Source: Prescottella equi
GTDB taxonomy: Bacteria; Actinomycetota; Actinomycetes; Mycobacteriales; Mycobacteriaceae
Direction: 5' to 3'
NCBI RefSeq assembly: GCF_002094305.1
Contig: NZ_LWTX01000010.1
Span: 100,594 to 164,593, forward strand
DNA length: 64,000 nucleotides
Shown: piece after piece, positions 36,785 through 45,842 of the stretch
Layout: each line of letters starts with the position of its first letter
Numbering within the stretch: the first letter of the stretch is position 1
Program-made: the position numbers and the translations under genes
The notes under the pieces: model-generated
What the model was told of the DNA's origin: nothing
The model's input: only the letters and a program-made list of their open reading frames with translations
Databases searched by the model: none

Positions 36785-38100
36785 CGACGTGACACCCGCA
36801 GATCGAGGAAGTGCGTAGCGCACGAGATGCAGGGATCGTGGTTCCGGATGATCCGTTCGCACAGCGCGGTCAGTTCCTGATCGGAGAGCCCCAGATGCTC
36901 GCCGATCCGGGCGGTGAGATCGGCCTCGATGACGTCCTGGTTCTGTGCCGTGGGGGGAACGATGTCGGCCGAGCGGATCGTCCCGTCGGCGGCGAGTTCG
37001 TACCGGTGGTACAGCAGTCCCCGAGGTGCCTCGCTGACGCCGTGCCCGGTGGCTGCGCGCGCCGTGACCGGTGCGCACGGCGGGTCGGGACGTTCGTAGC
37101 CATCGATGATCCGCAGCGCCTCCTCGATGGCGAACGTCACCTCGACCGACCGAACGACGATGCTGCGGAACGGGTTCCGGCATTCCCGGCCGAGTCCGGC
37201 CGCGCTCGCCGCGTCCCGTGCGGCGCCGGTCAGTTGTTCGCTGTTGAGGGAGTACCGAGCCAGCGGCCCGGTCAGGTACGGGGCGCCGTCGAGCCGGGCG
37301 TGCAGTGCCGTCGACTCCGGGACCTGGCGCTCGCGCACGTGGTCGCCGAACTCGGCGGCGGGAAACCGGTCGCCGGCGCTGGTGCGGACCACACCGTCCT
37401 CGATGGCGTAACCCGCATCGTCGTGCAGCGCCGCCAGAACCGGATCGAGGTGCACGTCGGGGAAGTCGAACCCGGCAACCCACCGGACGGTGTCGAGCGC
37501 GTGGTCGAGGGCGCGCCGCAGCGTCCGGGCGAGCGGGGCGAGCTCGTCCCGGGTGGGTGCCCGATAGAACCCGCCGACACGCACGTCGACCGGATGGATC
37601 GGACGTCCCCCGATCGTCTCGAGGATCGCGTTGCCGGCCTTCTTCAGCGCGAGCCCTCGTTCGACGGCGGCGCGGTCACGGCGGGCGAGTTCGATCGAGT
37701 CCGCGACCCCCAGGAAATCCGGTGCGTGCAGGAAATAGATGTGCAGTGTGTGGGAGGCGATCCACTCGCCGCAGTACAGCAACCGGCGCAGCGCCCGCAC
37801 CCGCGGATCCACGATCGCGCCGCACGCCTGCTCGAGAGCGTTGCACGCGCTCACCTGATACGCGACCGGGCAGATTCCGCAGATCCGGGACGTGATGTCG
37901 GGTGGCTCCCGGAAGTCGCGGCCACGAAGAAAAGCCTCGAAGAACCGGGGCGGTTCGTAGATGTCGAGTCGCGCGTGTTCGACCGCGCCCGACCGGACGG
38001 TGACGTCGAGGCGGCCCTCGCCCTCCACCCGGGCCAGGGCCCGGACGGTCAACCGCCGCCGTTCGGCGTCGTCGGGAGGGCCCGGAGCGTCAGCGGCCAT
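36781..38100 (-). CDS. hyhL: [NiFe]-hydrogenase large (alpha) subunit, group 3b type
   Basis: A 439-residue large subunit. The L1 motif is [12 protein letters not shown] and the C-terminal L2 motif is [13 protein letters not shown]; their four Cys bind the Ni-Fe(CN)2CO centre. L2 is followed by five residues (RVSRR), a short tail likely clipped by the adjacent protease. The position after L1 CxxC that is His in many large subunits is Tyr here. Together with the small, gamma and beta subunits it should form a bidirectional NADP-linked (group 3b) hydrogenase/sulfhydrogenase in the cytoplasm. ATG 38100 overlaps the small-subunit gene by 11 bases. Confidence 0.93.
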   Translation of the reverse strand: MAADAPGPPDDAERRRLTVRALARVEGEGRLDVTVRSGAVEHARLDIYEPPRFFEAFLRGRDFREPPDITSRICGICPVAYQVSACNALEQACGAIVDPRVRALRRLLYCGEWIASHTLHIYFLHAPDFLGVADSIELARRDRAAVERGLALKKAGNAILETIGGRPIHPVDVRVGGFYRAPTRDELAPLARTLRRALDHALDTVRWVAGFDFPDVHLDPVLAALHDDAGYAIEDGVVRTSAGDRFPAAEFGDHVRERQVPESTALHARLDGAPYLTGPLARYSLNSEQLTGAARDAASAAGLGRECRNPFRSIVVRSVEVTFAIEEALRIIDGYERPDPPCAPVTARAATGHGVSEAPRGLLYHRYELAADGTIRSADIVPPTAQNQDVIEADLTARIGEHLGLSDQELTALCERIIRNHDPCISCATHFLDLRVSRR

Positions 38101-38881
38101 GTCGTCGCCCCTCCGCGAATCCTGGGGCGGCGACGTTGAACGTCGAGAAGACCCGTCCGATGCCGGCGTCGTCCATGCCACAGCGGCGCAACCATCCGGC
38201 CAGCGACGAGATGTTCGGATTCTCGGTGGGACCGAAACAGCCGTAGCAGCCGCGGGAATGGGCCGGACACAGTGCGCCGCAGCCGGCATGCGTGACCGGG
38301 CCGAGGCACGGTGTGCCGTCGGCGACCATGACGCACGTCAATCCACGCCTCTTGCATTCGTTGCACACGCTGGTGTTCGGCACGTCGGGGTGGCGTCCGG
38401 CCAGGAAGGCTGCGATCACCTCGAGGAGCTGCCGCCGGTCGATGGGGCAGCCGTGCAGCTCGAAGTCCACCCGCACGTGTGCCGAGATCGGAGTCGACGT
38501 CGCGAGGGTGTCGATGTACTCGGGGCTCGCGTACACCGCCGCCGCGAATTCGGCGACATTGCCGAAGTTGCGCAACGCCTGCACCCCGCCGGCGGTCGCG
38601 CACGCGCCGATGGTGACCAGGTGTTCGGAGGCGTCGCGGATCCGGTGGATGCGTTCGACGTCCTCCTCCGTGGTCACCGATCCCTCGACCAGGGACAGAT
38701 CGTAGGGCCCCTCGACCGTCGCACTCGACAGCTCCAGGAAGTGCGCGATGTCGAGTTCGTCTGCCACCGTGAGCAGTTCGTCCTCGCAGTCGAGCAGGGA
38801 CAGCTGGCATCCGTCGCACGACGCGAACTTCCACACGGCCAGGGTCGGCCGCGGTGTCCGGGGGCCGGGCACAGAACTCAT
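38090..38881 (-). CDS. hyhS: [NiFe]-hydrogenase small (delta) subunit
   Basis: A 263-residue iron-sulfur subunit. Cys-rich motifs appear in order: [33 protein letters not shown], then [40 protein letters not shown], enough for three [4Fe-4S] clusters. It has no Tat signal peptide, as expected for cytoplasmic group 3 enzymes. It relays electrons between the large subunit and the gamma flavoprotein subunit. ATG 38881 shares a base with the gamma-subunit stop. Confidence 0.93.
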   Translation of the reverse strand: MSSVPGPRTPRPTLAVWKFASCDGCQLSLLDCEDELLTVADELDIAHFLELSSATVEGPYDLSLVEGSVTTEEDVERIHRIRDASEHLVTIGACATAGGVQALRNFGNVAEFAAAVYASPEYIDTLATSTPISAHVRVDFELHGCPIDRRQLLEVIAAFLAGRHPDVPNTSVCNECKRRGLTCVMVADGTPCLGPVTHAGCGALCPAHSRGCYGCFGPTENPNISSLAGWLRRCGMDDAGIGRVFSTFNVAAPGFAEGRRHGR

Positions 38882-39714
38882 CACAACTCCTTCGTGTGGA
38901 GGAGCGGGCCGGCGACGGCGTAGTCGACCACCGGTCCGTCGCGACACAGCAGCAGCTCCCCGAGCTGACAGTGTCCGCACACGCCGGCCCCGCACTGCAT
39001 GTTCCGTTCGAGCGACACCTGGATGCGTCGGCGGTCCACCCCCCGGCCCTCGAGGACGCGAAGGGCGAACCGCATCATCGCCTCGGGTCCACACACCAGG
39101 GCCCGGGTGCGCGCAGGTTCGAGCGTCAGGCGTGCGAGAGCCTCGGTGACGAACCCGACCGGACCGTTCCAGTCCCGGGCAGGTTGATCGATCGTCACCA
39201 CGACGTCGATTCCGGCGGACCGCCACCCGTCGAGCTCGCGACGGTAGAGGATCTCGCCCGGGCTGCGGGCCCCCACCACCAGCGTGACGTTGCGGTGTCG
39301 CTGTCGGTGCGCGACGGCCGCGAGTACCGGTGCTCGCACCGCCGCGAGACCGACACCGCCCGCCACGATCACCAGATCACCCCCCGCGGAATCGCCCAGC
39401 TCCCAGGTGGTTCCGAACGGCCCGCGCGCACCGACGACGGTGCCGAGGGGTGCGTCGTGCAGCGCCGCGCTCACCGGCCCCACGCGCCGGACCGTGTGCA
39501 CCAGGATGCCGTCGGCCCGGTTCGGGTCTCCGCACACCGAGATCGGAATCTCGCCGATCCCGGGCGCGCACAGCATCATGAACTGTCCCGGCCGGAAGCG
39601 GGGCAGCGCAAAGGCCGTCGGTTCCAGTTCGAGCGTGACCGAGTCGTGCGTCTCGACGGTCCGGCGCACCACCCGGTGCGCGGTGGGAATCGACGCCGAC
39701 GACGGGGCCGTCAC
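38881..39714 (-). CDS. hyhG: Hydrogenase gamma subunit: FAD/NAD(P)-binding iron-sulfur reductase
   Basis: A 277-residue ferredoxin-NADP reductase-like protein. The FAD part has [13 protein letters not shown] and IPISVCGDP. The NAD(P) part has [16 protein letters not shown] and [13 protein letters not shown]-terminal [2Fe-2S] motif reads [19 protein letters not shown]. This is the diaphorase (sulfite reductase B-like) subunit that exchanges hydride with NADP(H). GTG 39714 overlaps the preceding stop codon (GTGA). Confidence 0.92.
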   Translation of the reverse strand: MTAPSSASIPTAHRVVRRTVETHDSVTLELEPTAFALPRFRPGQFMMLCAPGIGEIPISVCGDPNRADGILVHTVRRVGPVSAALHDAPLGTVVGARGPFGTTWELGDSAGGDLVIVAGGVGLAAVRAPVLAAVAHRQRHRNVTLVVGARSPGEILYRRELDGWRSAGIDVVVTIDQPARDWNGPVGFVTEALARLTLEPARTRALVCGPEAMMRFALRVLEGRGVDRRRIQVSLERNMQCGAGVCGHCQLGELLLCRDGPVVDYAVAGPLLHTKEL

Positions 39715-40157
39715 GACGCGCCCGGGTTCGCGTAGAGGTCGAGCAACCGGGCGCGTGTCGCCTGCAGCCGATCGAGCAGCAGACCGGACATAGCCCGTAC
39801 GACCGCGTAGCCGAAAGCGGGGTCGCGTTCGGCCGCCTCCTGCAGGTCCGCGACGTCGAGTTGCAGCGCCTCGGTCGACTGTGCCGCGCGCGCCCCGAAA
39901 CTCCACACCCGCGGGGGCTGCAACCAGGACCAGCCCAGCACGTCGCCGCCGCCGAGAGTCTCGATCACCACGTCACCTCGGCCTGGCACCGCCGTGCTCA
40001 GCAGTACCCGCCCGCTTCGGAGCACCCAGCAGCGCCGGGCGGGCTCACCCTCGTGGAAGACGATCTCGTCCGGCACCCAGAACGCGGGAGTGGACAACTC
40101 CGCGAGCCGGGCCCGCGCCGCATCGGACAGGCCCGGCAGCAACAGCGGTCCCGTCAC
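39711..40157 (-). CDS. Cyclic-nucleotide-binding-domain protein in the hydrogenase operon
   Basis: A 148-residue stand-alone Crp-type beta-barrel domain (VPDEIVFHEGEPARRCWVLRSGRVLLSTAV, then LGGGDVLGWSWLQPP) with a C-terminal helix. It has no helix-turn-helix, so it is not a DNA-binding Crp/Fnr regulator. The phosphate-binding cassette differs from cAMP receptors: the usual GE...PRSA stretch reads GWSWLQPPRVWSFGARA and lacks the ribose-binding Glu. It is coupled by GTGA overlaps to the beta gene before it and the gamma gene after it, so it is made in step with the enzyme. An accessory or regulatory subunit sensing a ligand is inferred. Confidence 0.85.
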   Translation of the reverse strand: MTGPLLLPGLSDAARARLAELSTPAFWVPDEIVFHEGEPARRCWVLRSGRVLLSTAVPGRGDVVIETLGGGDVLGWSWLQPPRVWSFGARAAQSTEALQLDVADLQEAAERDPAFGYAVVRAMSGLLLDRLQATRARLLDLYANPGAS

Positions 40158-41287
40158 GGCCCGGGCCCCCGGTCCTCCGGGTCGAAAGCCGGCAGCGCGC
40201 CGGTGAGCCGCGCGGCCTCGGCGGTGATGTCGATCCCGACCGGACACCAGTCGATGCAGCGCCCGCAGCCCACGCAGCCCGACGAACCGAACTGGTCGAA
40301 CCAGGTGCCGAGCTTGTGGGTCATCCACTGGCGGTAGCGTGCCGCGCCGCTGGTGCGCACGTTTCCGCCGTGCAGGTGGGAGTAGTCCAGTTCGAAGCAC
40401 GAGGCCCACCGTTGCCGCCGCTCGGTGCCCTCGCCGCCCAGTTCGCTCACGTCCTCTGCGGTGGTGCAGAAGCAGGTGGGACACACCATCGTGCAGTTTC
40501 CGCAGGTCAGGCACCGGTCGGCGACGTCGTCCCACACCGGCTCGTCGCGGGCCGCGCGCAGCAGAGCCCGCAGATCCACGTCGGGCATGGCGCGCCCCAT
40601 CCGTCCCCGGGCCTCGTCGACGGCCGCGCGGGCGCCGGCGGTGTCGGCCGCGTCGGCGGTGGCGTGCGGGATCCGCGCGAGCAGGTCGGCCCCGGCTTCG
40701 GTGCCGACGTCGACGACGAACCGGTGCCCGGCCTCGTCGATGCGTTCGGTGAGCGCGAGGTCGTAGCCGCCGCCCACGTCGGGTCCCGTGCCCATCGACG
40801 CGCAGAAACACACCCCGCCCGGCTCGATGCAATTGACGGCCACGATCACCAGATCCGCAAGGACGCGCGCGGTGACGCTGCCCGGATCGGCGCCCAGCAC
40901 CGTGCCGAGGGTGCGGATCGCTGCGAGATCGCAGCCGCGCACCCCGACGAACGCGAATCGTCGGTCCGCGGGTTCCGGGGCGGAGAACGTTCCACCGCGC
41001 TCGGACCACAGCACCTGCTTCGCCGGGTGGACGAATGTCTTCCACGACATCGGCCCGGCCGAGTGCGAGAACACGGCACCGTCGCCGCGGCGCTCGAGTC
41101 GGTACTCGCCCGGCGCGGTCCGCACACCCCACCCGTCGGGAAGATCCGCACCGGATTCGAGGTCGCCCAGGACGACGGCGCTCTCCCGCACCGTCGGACC
41201 CACCACGCGGCGTCCGTCGTCGCGCAGTACCCGGATCAGGTCGTCGAGACCGTGTCTGTCGACGACCACCGTCTCCATCGGGTTCAT
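40154..41287 (-). CDS. hyhB: Hydrogenase beta subunit: 4Fe-4S protein (sulfite reductase A-like)
   Basis: A 377-residue electron-transfer subunit. Two ferredoxin-type motifs are clear: CLTCGNCTMVCPTCFC and CVGCGRCIDWCPVGID. A further Cys group lies in NCIEPGGVCFC, and VGVRGCDLAAI is the family's N-terminal signature. The protein links the gamma diaphorase to external electron carriers in group 3b enzymes. ATG 41287 has GGGAGGAG closely upstream. It is the first gene of the operon, with a DosR-like box 46-59 bases before it. Confidence 0.92.
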   Translation of the reverse strand: MNPMETVVVDRHGLDDLIRVLRDDGRRVVGPTVRESAVVLGDLESGADLPDGWGVRTAPGEYRLERRGDGAVFSHSAGPMSWKTFVHPAKQVLWSERGGTFSAPEPADRRFAFVGVRGCDLAAIRTLGTVLGADPGSVTARVLADLVIVAVNCIEPGGVCFCASMGTGPDVGGGYDLALTERIDEAGHRFVVDVGTEAGADLLARIPHATADAADTAGARAAVDEARGRMGRAMPDVDLRALLRAARDEPVWDDVADRCLTCGNCTMVCPTCFCTTAEDVSELGGEGTERRQRWASCFELDYSHLHGGNVRTSGAARYRQWMTHKLGTWFDQFGSSGCVGCGRCIDWCPVGIDITAEAARLTGALPAFDPEDRGPGP

Positions 41288-41332
41288 GACACTCCTCCCG
41301 TCCATTGGTTCAGGTCCGTCCCTGCGTGTGAA

Positions 41333-41346
41333 GGGCCCTTCGGCCC
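41333..41346. promoter_or_regulatory. DosR-like box shared by the hydrogenase operon and pfkB
   Basis: GGGCCCTTCGGCCC (followed by T) matches the DosR core GGGACTWWAGTCCC at 10 of 14 positions, including all outer GGG/CCC bases. It lies in the 140-base divergent promoter, 46 bases before hyhB and 81 bases before pfkB. Confidence 0.55.
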
Positions 41347-41427
41347 TGTTCGCGGTTCCGCGGGCCACTCACGATCGGATGGGAGGATGCGGGCGCCGAC
41401 CGTCCGGGTCCGAGGAGGCGCCTTGCG

Positions 41428-42444
41428 ATGCCGGCGATCGTCACACTCACCATGAATCCGGCAGTGGACATCTCCACGACTGCCGAACGGGTGCGGACCA
41501 CCGACAAGGTCCGCTGCGGCGAACCGTGCTACGACCCCGGCGGCGGGGGCATCAACGTCGCCCGCATCGTGCGGGTCCTGGGCGAAACGGTCGTCGCGGT
41601 GTTCCCGGTCGGATCGGCCACCGGCGCGGTCCTGGGCGCGCTGCTGGACCGGGAGGGCGTGTGGAACCGCCGGGTTCCGATCGCCGGCGCCACGCGCGAG
41701 AGCTTCACCGTCGACGAACGTTCCTCCGGTGAGCAGTATCGGTTCGTCCTGCCGGGCCCGCACCTGAGCCGTGTCGAGCAGGAGCAGTGCCTGTCCTCGT
41801 TCGCGGAAGTGGCCCGAGACGCCAGGTACGTCGTCGCAAGTGGATCGCTGCCCCCGGGTACCTCTCCGGACTTCTACGATCGGGTGGCTGCGACGGCGCG
41901 CGACGTCGGTGCGCGATGCTTGCTCGACACTTCGGGAGAGTCGTTGCGGCACAGCACTTCCGGTATATACCTCCTCAAACCGAGCATTCGTGAGCTGCGG
42001 GAGCTGTCCGGGCGGAGCCTGGGGCAGGAATCCGAGCAGATCGCCGCGGCCCGTGGACTGGTCACCGCGGGACGGTGCGAGGTGGTGATCGTGTCGTTGG
42101 GCGCGCGGGGCGCCCTGATGGTCACGCAGAGCACCGCCACCCGATTTCCGGCGATCCCCGTCGCGGTGCGCAGCGGAGTCGGCGCCGGGGACGCGATGCT
42201 CGCGGGAATCGCCGTCGGCCTCGTCCGCAACCGGTCCCTGCACGACGCGGTGCGCCTCGGGATCGCCGCGGGGGCCGCGATGCTCACCACCCCGGGCACC
42301 CGTGCCTGCCGCCGTGAGGACATCGAGGCGTTCTACGACGGCGGCGCGGGTGTGTCCGTGGACTGCGAACCTGTGGACCGTGACCCGGTGGAACCCGGCC
42401 CCGCGGAATCCGGAGCGGACGATGGCGAGAGCCTCCGCTACTGA
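41428..42444 (+). CDS. pfkB: PfkB-family sugar-phosphate kinase
   Basis: A 338-residue ribokinase-fold kinase of the 1-phosphofructokinase/PfkB branch. The N-terminal pattern is TLTMNPAVDIS, the substrate motif DPGGGGINVARI, and the C-terminal signature SGVGAGDAMLAG holds the catalytic Asp. It would phosphorylate fructose-6-phosphate, fructose-1-phosphate or tagatose-6-phosphate. In M. tuberculosis the homologous pfkB belongs to the DosR regulon. The gene starts at ATG 41428 and its last 23 bases overlap the ATPase gene. Confidence 0.9.
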   Translation: MPAIVTLTMNPAVDISTTAERVRTTDKVRCGEPCYDPGGGGINVARIVRVLGETVVAVFPVGSATGAVLGALLDREGVWNRRVPIAGATRESFTVDERSSGEQYRFVLPGPHLSRVEQEQCLSSFAEVARDARYVVASGSLPPGTSPDFYDRVAATARDVGARCLLDTSGESLRHSTSGIYLLKPSIRELRELSGRSLGQESEQIAAARGLVTAGRCEVVIVSLGARGALMVTQSTATRFPAIPVAVRSGVGAGDAMLAGIAVGLVRNRSLHDAVRLGIAAGAAMLTTPGTRACRREDIEAFYDGGAGVSVDCEPVDRDPVEPGPAESGADDGESLRY

Positions 42445-45040
42445 ACTCGCTCGCGACACCGCGGCGTCCGGGCTCACCTCCACCGCCGCGGCGGACCGTC
42501 TGCGCGCGGACGGACCCAACGTCCTGCCGATCGCCCGTCCGGCGGCCGCGTGGCGCAGACTGCTGGCCGAACTGACCCACTTCTTCGCGCTCATGCTCTG
42601 GGTGGCGGCCGTCCTGGCGTTGTTCGCCGGCATGCCGCAACTGGCGGTCGCGATCGTCGTGGTGATCGTCGTCAACGGCGTCTTCGCGTTCGTGCAGGAG
42701 GAACGGGCCGAGAAGGCGTCGGAGCGGCTCCGGGACCTCCTGCCGTCGGCGGTGACCGTCCGTCGCGACGGCGAAGCGCGCAGCGTGGACGCCTCCGAGG
42801 TGGTGGTGGGCGACGTCCTGGTGCTGTCCGGTGGAGACCGGATCCCCGCGGACGGCACGCTGATCGTGGCCGACGATCTCGCGGTGGACGAATCGACGCT
42901 GACCGGCGAGAGCGAGCCGGTGCATCGATCGGCCGGGGCGGGCGTGTCGGCCGGGACCTACGTGGTGTCCGGACACGGGGAAGCGGTGTGTGCCGCGACA
43001 GCCTCCGACACCCGGTTGGCCGGCATCGCGGCCCTGACCGCGGGTGTTCGTCGCCCTCGGAGCCCGCTCGCCGCGGAACTCCATCGCGTCGTGCGGACGA
43101 TCGCCGTTCTCGCCGTCGTCGTCGGTTGCGGCTTCTTCGCGTTGTCCCTGGCGGTCGGGTCCACGGCGCACAACGGGTTCCTGTTCGCGGTAGGCGTCAC
43201 CGTGGCGCTGGTTCCCGAAGGGCTCCTGCCGACGGTGACGCTGTCGTTGGCCATGGGTGCCCAACGGATGGTGCGTCGCCACGCGTTGGTCCGTCACCTC
43301 GAAGCGGTCGAGACACTGGGATCGACCACGGTGATCTGCACCGACAAGACCGGGACCCTGACCCAGAACCGCATGACGGTGGTCGAAGCGTGGACGCCCG
43401 CCGGGACCGTCGCCGTCGTGGGCGAGGGGTACGAGCCCACCGGTCAGGTCTCCGGACCACCCGCCGCGCGCGAGGCCGCGCAGCACGTCGGGCAGGTCGC
43501 CGTCTCCGCTTCGCAAGGGGGGATCGTTCGTGACGGCGGTACCTGGACGGTGGTGGGCGACCCGATGGAGGGCGCGATCGACGCGTTCGCCCGCCGCACG
43601 ACGGGCCGGACCGACCCGGTCCGCCTACCCGCGGACCGTCGCTACGCGTTCGATCCCCGGCGGCGTCGCGAATCGGTGGTGTGCAACCACGTCCTGATGC
43701 TCAAGGGCGCGCCGGATTCCGTTCTCCCGCTCTGTGCGCACCCGGACTCCGCCACGCTCGACACCGCACGCCACGTCGTGGAGGAGATGGCGGGGCGGGG
43801 ACTGCGGGTGCTGGCGGTGGCGCAACGGGACCTGTCGGCGACAGCGGCCACGCGCGCCGCGGACGCCGGATCGGTCGCGACGACGGAGCGGGACTTGACG
43901 CTCCTCGGTCTGTTCGCGATCGAGGACCCACCGCGGCCGACCGTCGCCGACGCGCTCGAGGCCACGCGCCGCGCCCACATCAAGGTCGTCATGCTCACGG
44001 GTGACCACCCTGCGACGGCGGTCTCGGTGGCGCGGGAGATCGGGTTGGTGGGCTCCGGGGGCGATCCCGTGGTCGTGGAGGGACGCAACCTTCCCGCCGA
44101 CGACGAGGCTCTCGGCCGGTTGCTGGACCACGACGGAGCCGTCGTCAGCCGGGTCTCACCCGAACAGAAGCTGGCGGTCGCCCGCGCGTTGCAGGCCCGC
44201 GGGCACGTCGTCGCGATGACCGGTGACGGCGTCAACGACGGTCCCGCACTGCGCGAGGCGGACATCGGTGTCGCGATGGGCAGGGGCGGCACCGACGTGG
44301 CCCGTGCGGCTGCGGATCTGGTGCTGCTCGACGACGACTTCTCCACGATCGTCGCGGCTGTCGAACAGGGGCGCGCCACGTACGCGAACATCCGGCGATT
44401 CCTCACGTACCACCTGACGGCGAACGTCGCCGAACTCACCCCGTTCGTGGTCTGGGCGTTGTCCGGAGGCCGAATCCCGCTCGCGATCGGCGTCCTCCAG
44501 GTGCTCTGCTTCGACATCGTCACCGATCTACTGCCTGCGCTCGCTCTCGGTGGGGAACCGCCCAGCAAGGGCGTGATGGAACGTCGACCGGAGCGTCGCC
44601 ACCTCATGGATCGTGCACTGCTGACCCGGGTGTTCGCGGTGCTGGGTCCGGTCGAGTCGCTCACCGAGATGGCGGCCTTTCTCGCCGTGCTCACGATCTC
44701 CGGGTGGCATCTGGGCGGTGGGGCGCCCGGAGGCAGCGCCCTGGTCACCGCGTCCGGTGCGGCGTTCACCGCAGTTGTCCTCGGCCAGATCGCGAACGCC
44801 TTCGCGTGTCGCAGCGCTACTCGACCGGTGTGGCAGTTGGGTTGGTTCGGCAACCGGATGCTGGTGTGGGCGGTGGTCGCGGAGTTCGTCATCCTGATCG
44901 GCCTGCTGACGATCGGTCCGGTGGCGGCGGTGCTGGGTCAGTCGCCCCCGTCGACGGCCGGCTGGACGATCGCCGTCGCGGGCATGCCCGTGTTGCTCGC
45001 GGTCGACTACTGGAGCAAACGGATCCGTGCCCGCGGGTGA
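42422..45040 (+). CDS. P-type cation-transporting ATPase (CtpF-like)
   Basis: An 872-residue P2-type ATPase. Motifs: LTGES (actuator), PEGLLPTVTLSLA in helix M4, phosphorylated Asp308 in CTDKTGTLT, KGAPDSVL in the nucleotide domain, MLTGDHPATA, and TGDGVNDGPAL. About ten membrane segments are visible, with a normal cation-ATPase C-terminal domain. PEGL in M4 points to Ca2+/Mn2+/Na+-type cations rather than soft metals. M. tuberculosis CtpF is in the DosR regulon, which fits this location. ATG 42422 overlaps pfkB by 23 bases, so they form one transcript. Confidence 0.92.
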   Translation: MARASATELARDTAASGLTSTAAADRLRADGPNVLPIARPAAAWRRLLAELTHFFALMLWVAAVLALFAGMPQLAVAIVVVIVVNGVFAFVQEERAEKASERLRDLLPSAVTVRRDGEARSVDASEVVVGDVLVLSGGDRIPADGTLIVADDLAVDESTLTGESEPVHRSAGAGVSAGTYVVSGHGEAVCAATASDTRLAGIAALTAGVRRPRSPLAAELHRVVRTIAVLAVVVGCGFFALSLAVGSTAHNGFLFAVGVTVALVPEGLLPTVTLSLAMGAQRMVRRHALVRHLEAVETLGSTTVICTDKTGTLTQNRMTVVEAWTPAGTVAVVGEGYEPTGQVSGPPAAREAAQHVGQVAVSASQGGIVRDGGTWTVVGDPMEGAIDAFARRTTGRTDPVRLPADRRYAFDPRRRRESVVCNHVLMLKGAPDSVLPLCAHPDSATLDTARHVVEEMAGRGLRVLAVAQRDLSATAATRAADAGSVATTERDLTLLGLFAIEDPPRPTVADALEATRRAHIKVVMLTGDHPATAVSVAREIGLVGSGGDPVVVEGRNLPADDEALGRLLDHDGAVVSRVSPEQKLAVARALQARGHVVAMTGDGVNDGPALREADIGVAMGRGGTDVARAAADLVLLDDDFSTIVAAVEQGRATYANIRRFLTYHLTANVAELTPFVVWALSGGRIPLAIGVLQVLCFDIVTDLLPALALGGEPPSKGVMERRPERRHLMDRALLTRVFAVLGPVESLTEMAAFLAVLTISGWHLGGGAPGGSALVTASGAAFTAVVLGQIANAFACRSATRPVWQLGWFGNRMLVWAVVAEFVILIGLLTIGPVAAVLGQSPPSTAGWTIAVAGMPVLLAVDYWSKRIRARG

Positions 45041-45047
45041 GGTTCGC

Positions 45048-45683
45048 TCAGCGGGGCAGTCGTGGCGTGAGACCGCTGCACGCGTCCAGACCCGACCGGG
45101 CGGCCAGTACGGCGGCCTGCGCGCGCCGCTCCACACCGAGCTTCTCGAGCAACCGAGACACGTAGTTCTTCACCGTCTTCTCGGCGAGGAACATCCGTGC
45201 AGCGATCTGACGGTTGGTGAGGCCCTCGCCGAGCAGCGCCAGCAACCTGCGTTCCTGCGCCGTGAGTTCGCCGGGGGCGCCGGGCTGTCGTGTGGGCGTC
45301 ACCGGAAACGGAATCTCGTGGCCCGCACCGACCTCGCGTACGGCCTGCACGAGTTGCATTCCGCGAATGTCCTTGACCAGGTAGCCCTTCGCGCCCGCGG
45401 CGACCGCTTCCCGCACGGCGCGTTCGTCGGGGAACGCGGTGATCATCAGGCAGCGCAGATCCGGCATGTCGGCCCGCAGTTGCCGGCAGACATCTATGCC
45501 GCTGCCGTCGGGCAGGCGGACGTCGAGCAGCACGACGTCGGGGTGGAGTGCGGGGATTCGCGCGAGTGCCTGGGAGCGGCTCTCGGCCTGGCCGATCACC
45601 CGCATGTCGTCGTCGGCCTCGAGCAGTTGGGTGAGACCGCGGCGCACCATCTCGTGATCGTCGACGAGGAACACTGTGAGCAT
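45048..45683 (-). CDS. devR: DosR/DevR-type response regulator (NarL/LuxR family)
   Basis: A 211-residue response regulator. The receiver has acidic D8-D9, phosphorylated Asp54 in [11 protein letters not shown], Thr82 and Lys104 (YLVKDIRGM), exactly the DosR positions. The LuxR-type domain reads [27 protein letters not shown]169, K172 and N173 correspond to the DosR residues that contact DNA, identical in sequence. The linker is about ten residues shorter than in M. tuberculosis DosR. It should activate hypoxia, NO and CO responsive genes. ATG 45683 has GGGAGG upstream. No sensor kinase gene is adjacent. It converges with the ATPase gene, seven bases apart. Confidence 0.93.
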   Translation of the reverse strand: MLTVFLVDDHEMVRRGLTQLLEADDDMRVIGQAESRSQALARIPALHPDVVLLDVRLPDGSGIDVCRQLRADMPDLRCLMITAFPDERAVREAVAAGAKGYLVKDIRGMQLVQAVREVGAGHEIPFPVTPTRQPGAPGELTAQERRLLALLGEGLTNRQIAARMFLAEKTVKNYVSRLLEKLGVERRAQAAVLAARSGLDACSGLTPRLPR

Positions 45684-45748
45684 CTTCGGCACCTCCCGGG
45701 TGCGTACGACCCGATGGTACGACGATCCGCCGCTCGACAAGCCTTCTC

Positions 45749-45762
45749 GGGACTTCCGGCCC
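45749..45762. promoter_or_regulatory. DosR-like box upstream of devR
   Basis: GGGACTTCCGGCCC (followed by TA) fits the DosR core GGGACTWWAGTCCC at 11 of 14 positions and has the GGGACTT-N2-G-N-CCCT pattern of natural sites. It is flanked by TC and by ACCGAA. It lies 66-79 bases before the devR start, consistent with autoregulation. Confidence 0.7.
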
Positions 45763-45795
45763 TACCGAACCGCTCTTCGTTCCCACTCCTCCCAT

Positions 45796-45822
45796 ATCTC
45801 CCAGGGCGCGATCTCCCAGGGC
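45796..45822. repeat. 12-bp direct repeat in the devR-ppsA promoter gap
   Basis: ATCTCCCAGGGC occurs at 45796-45807 and 45811-45822 (15-bp period), midway between the two DosR-like boxes. No known motif is assigned. Confidence 0.6.
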
Positions 45823-45842
45823 TCGCGGTCGCGGTACGGCCG

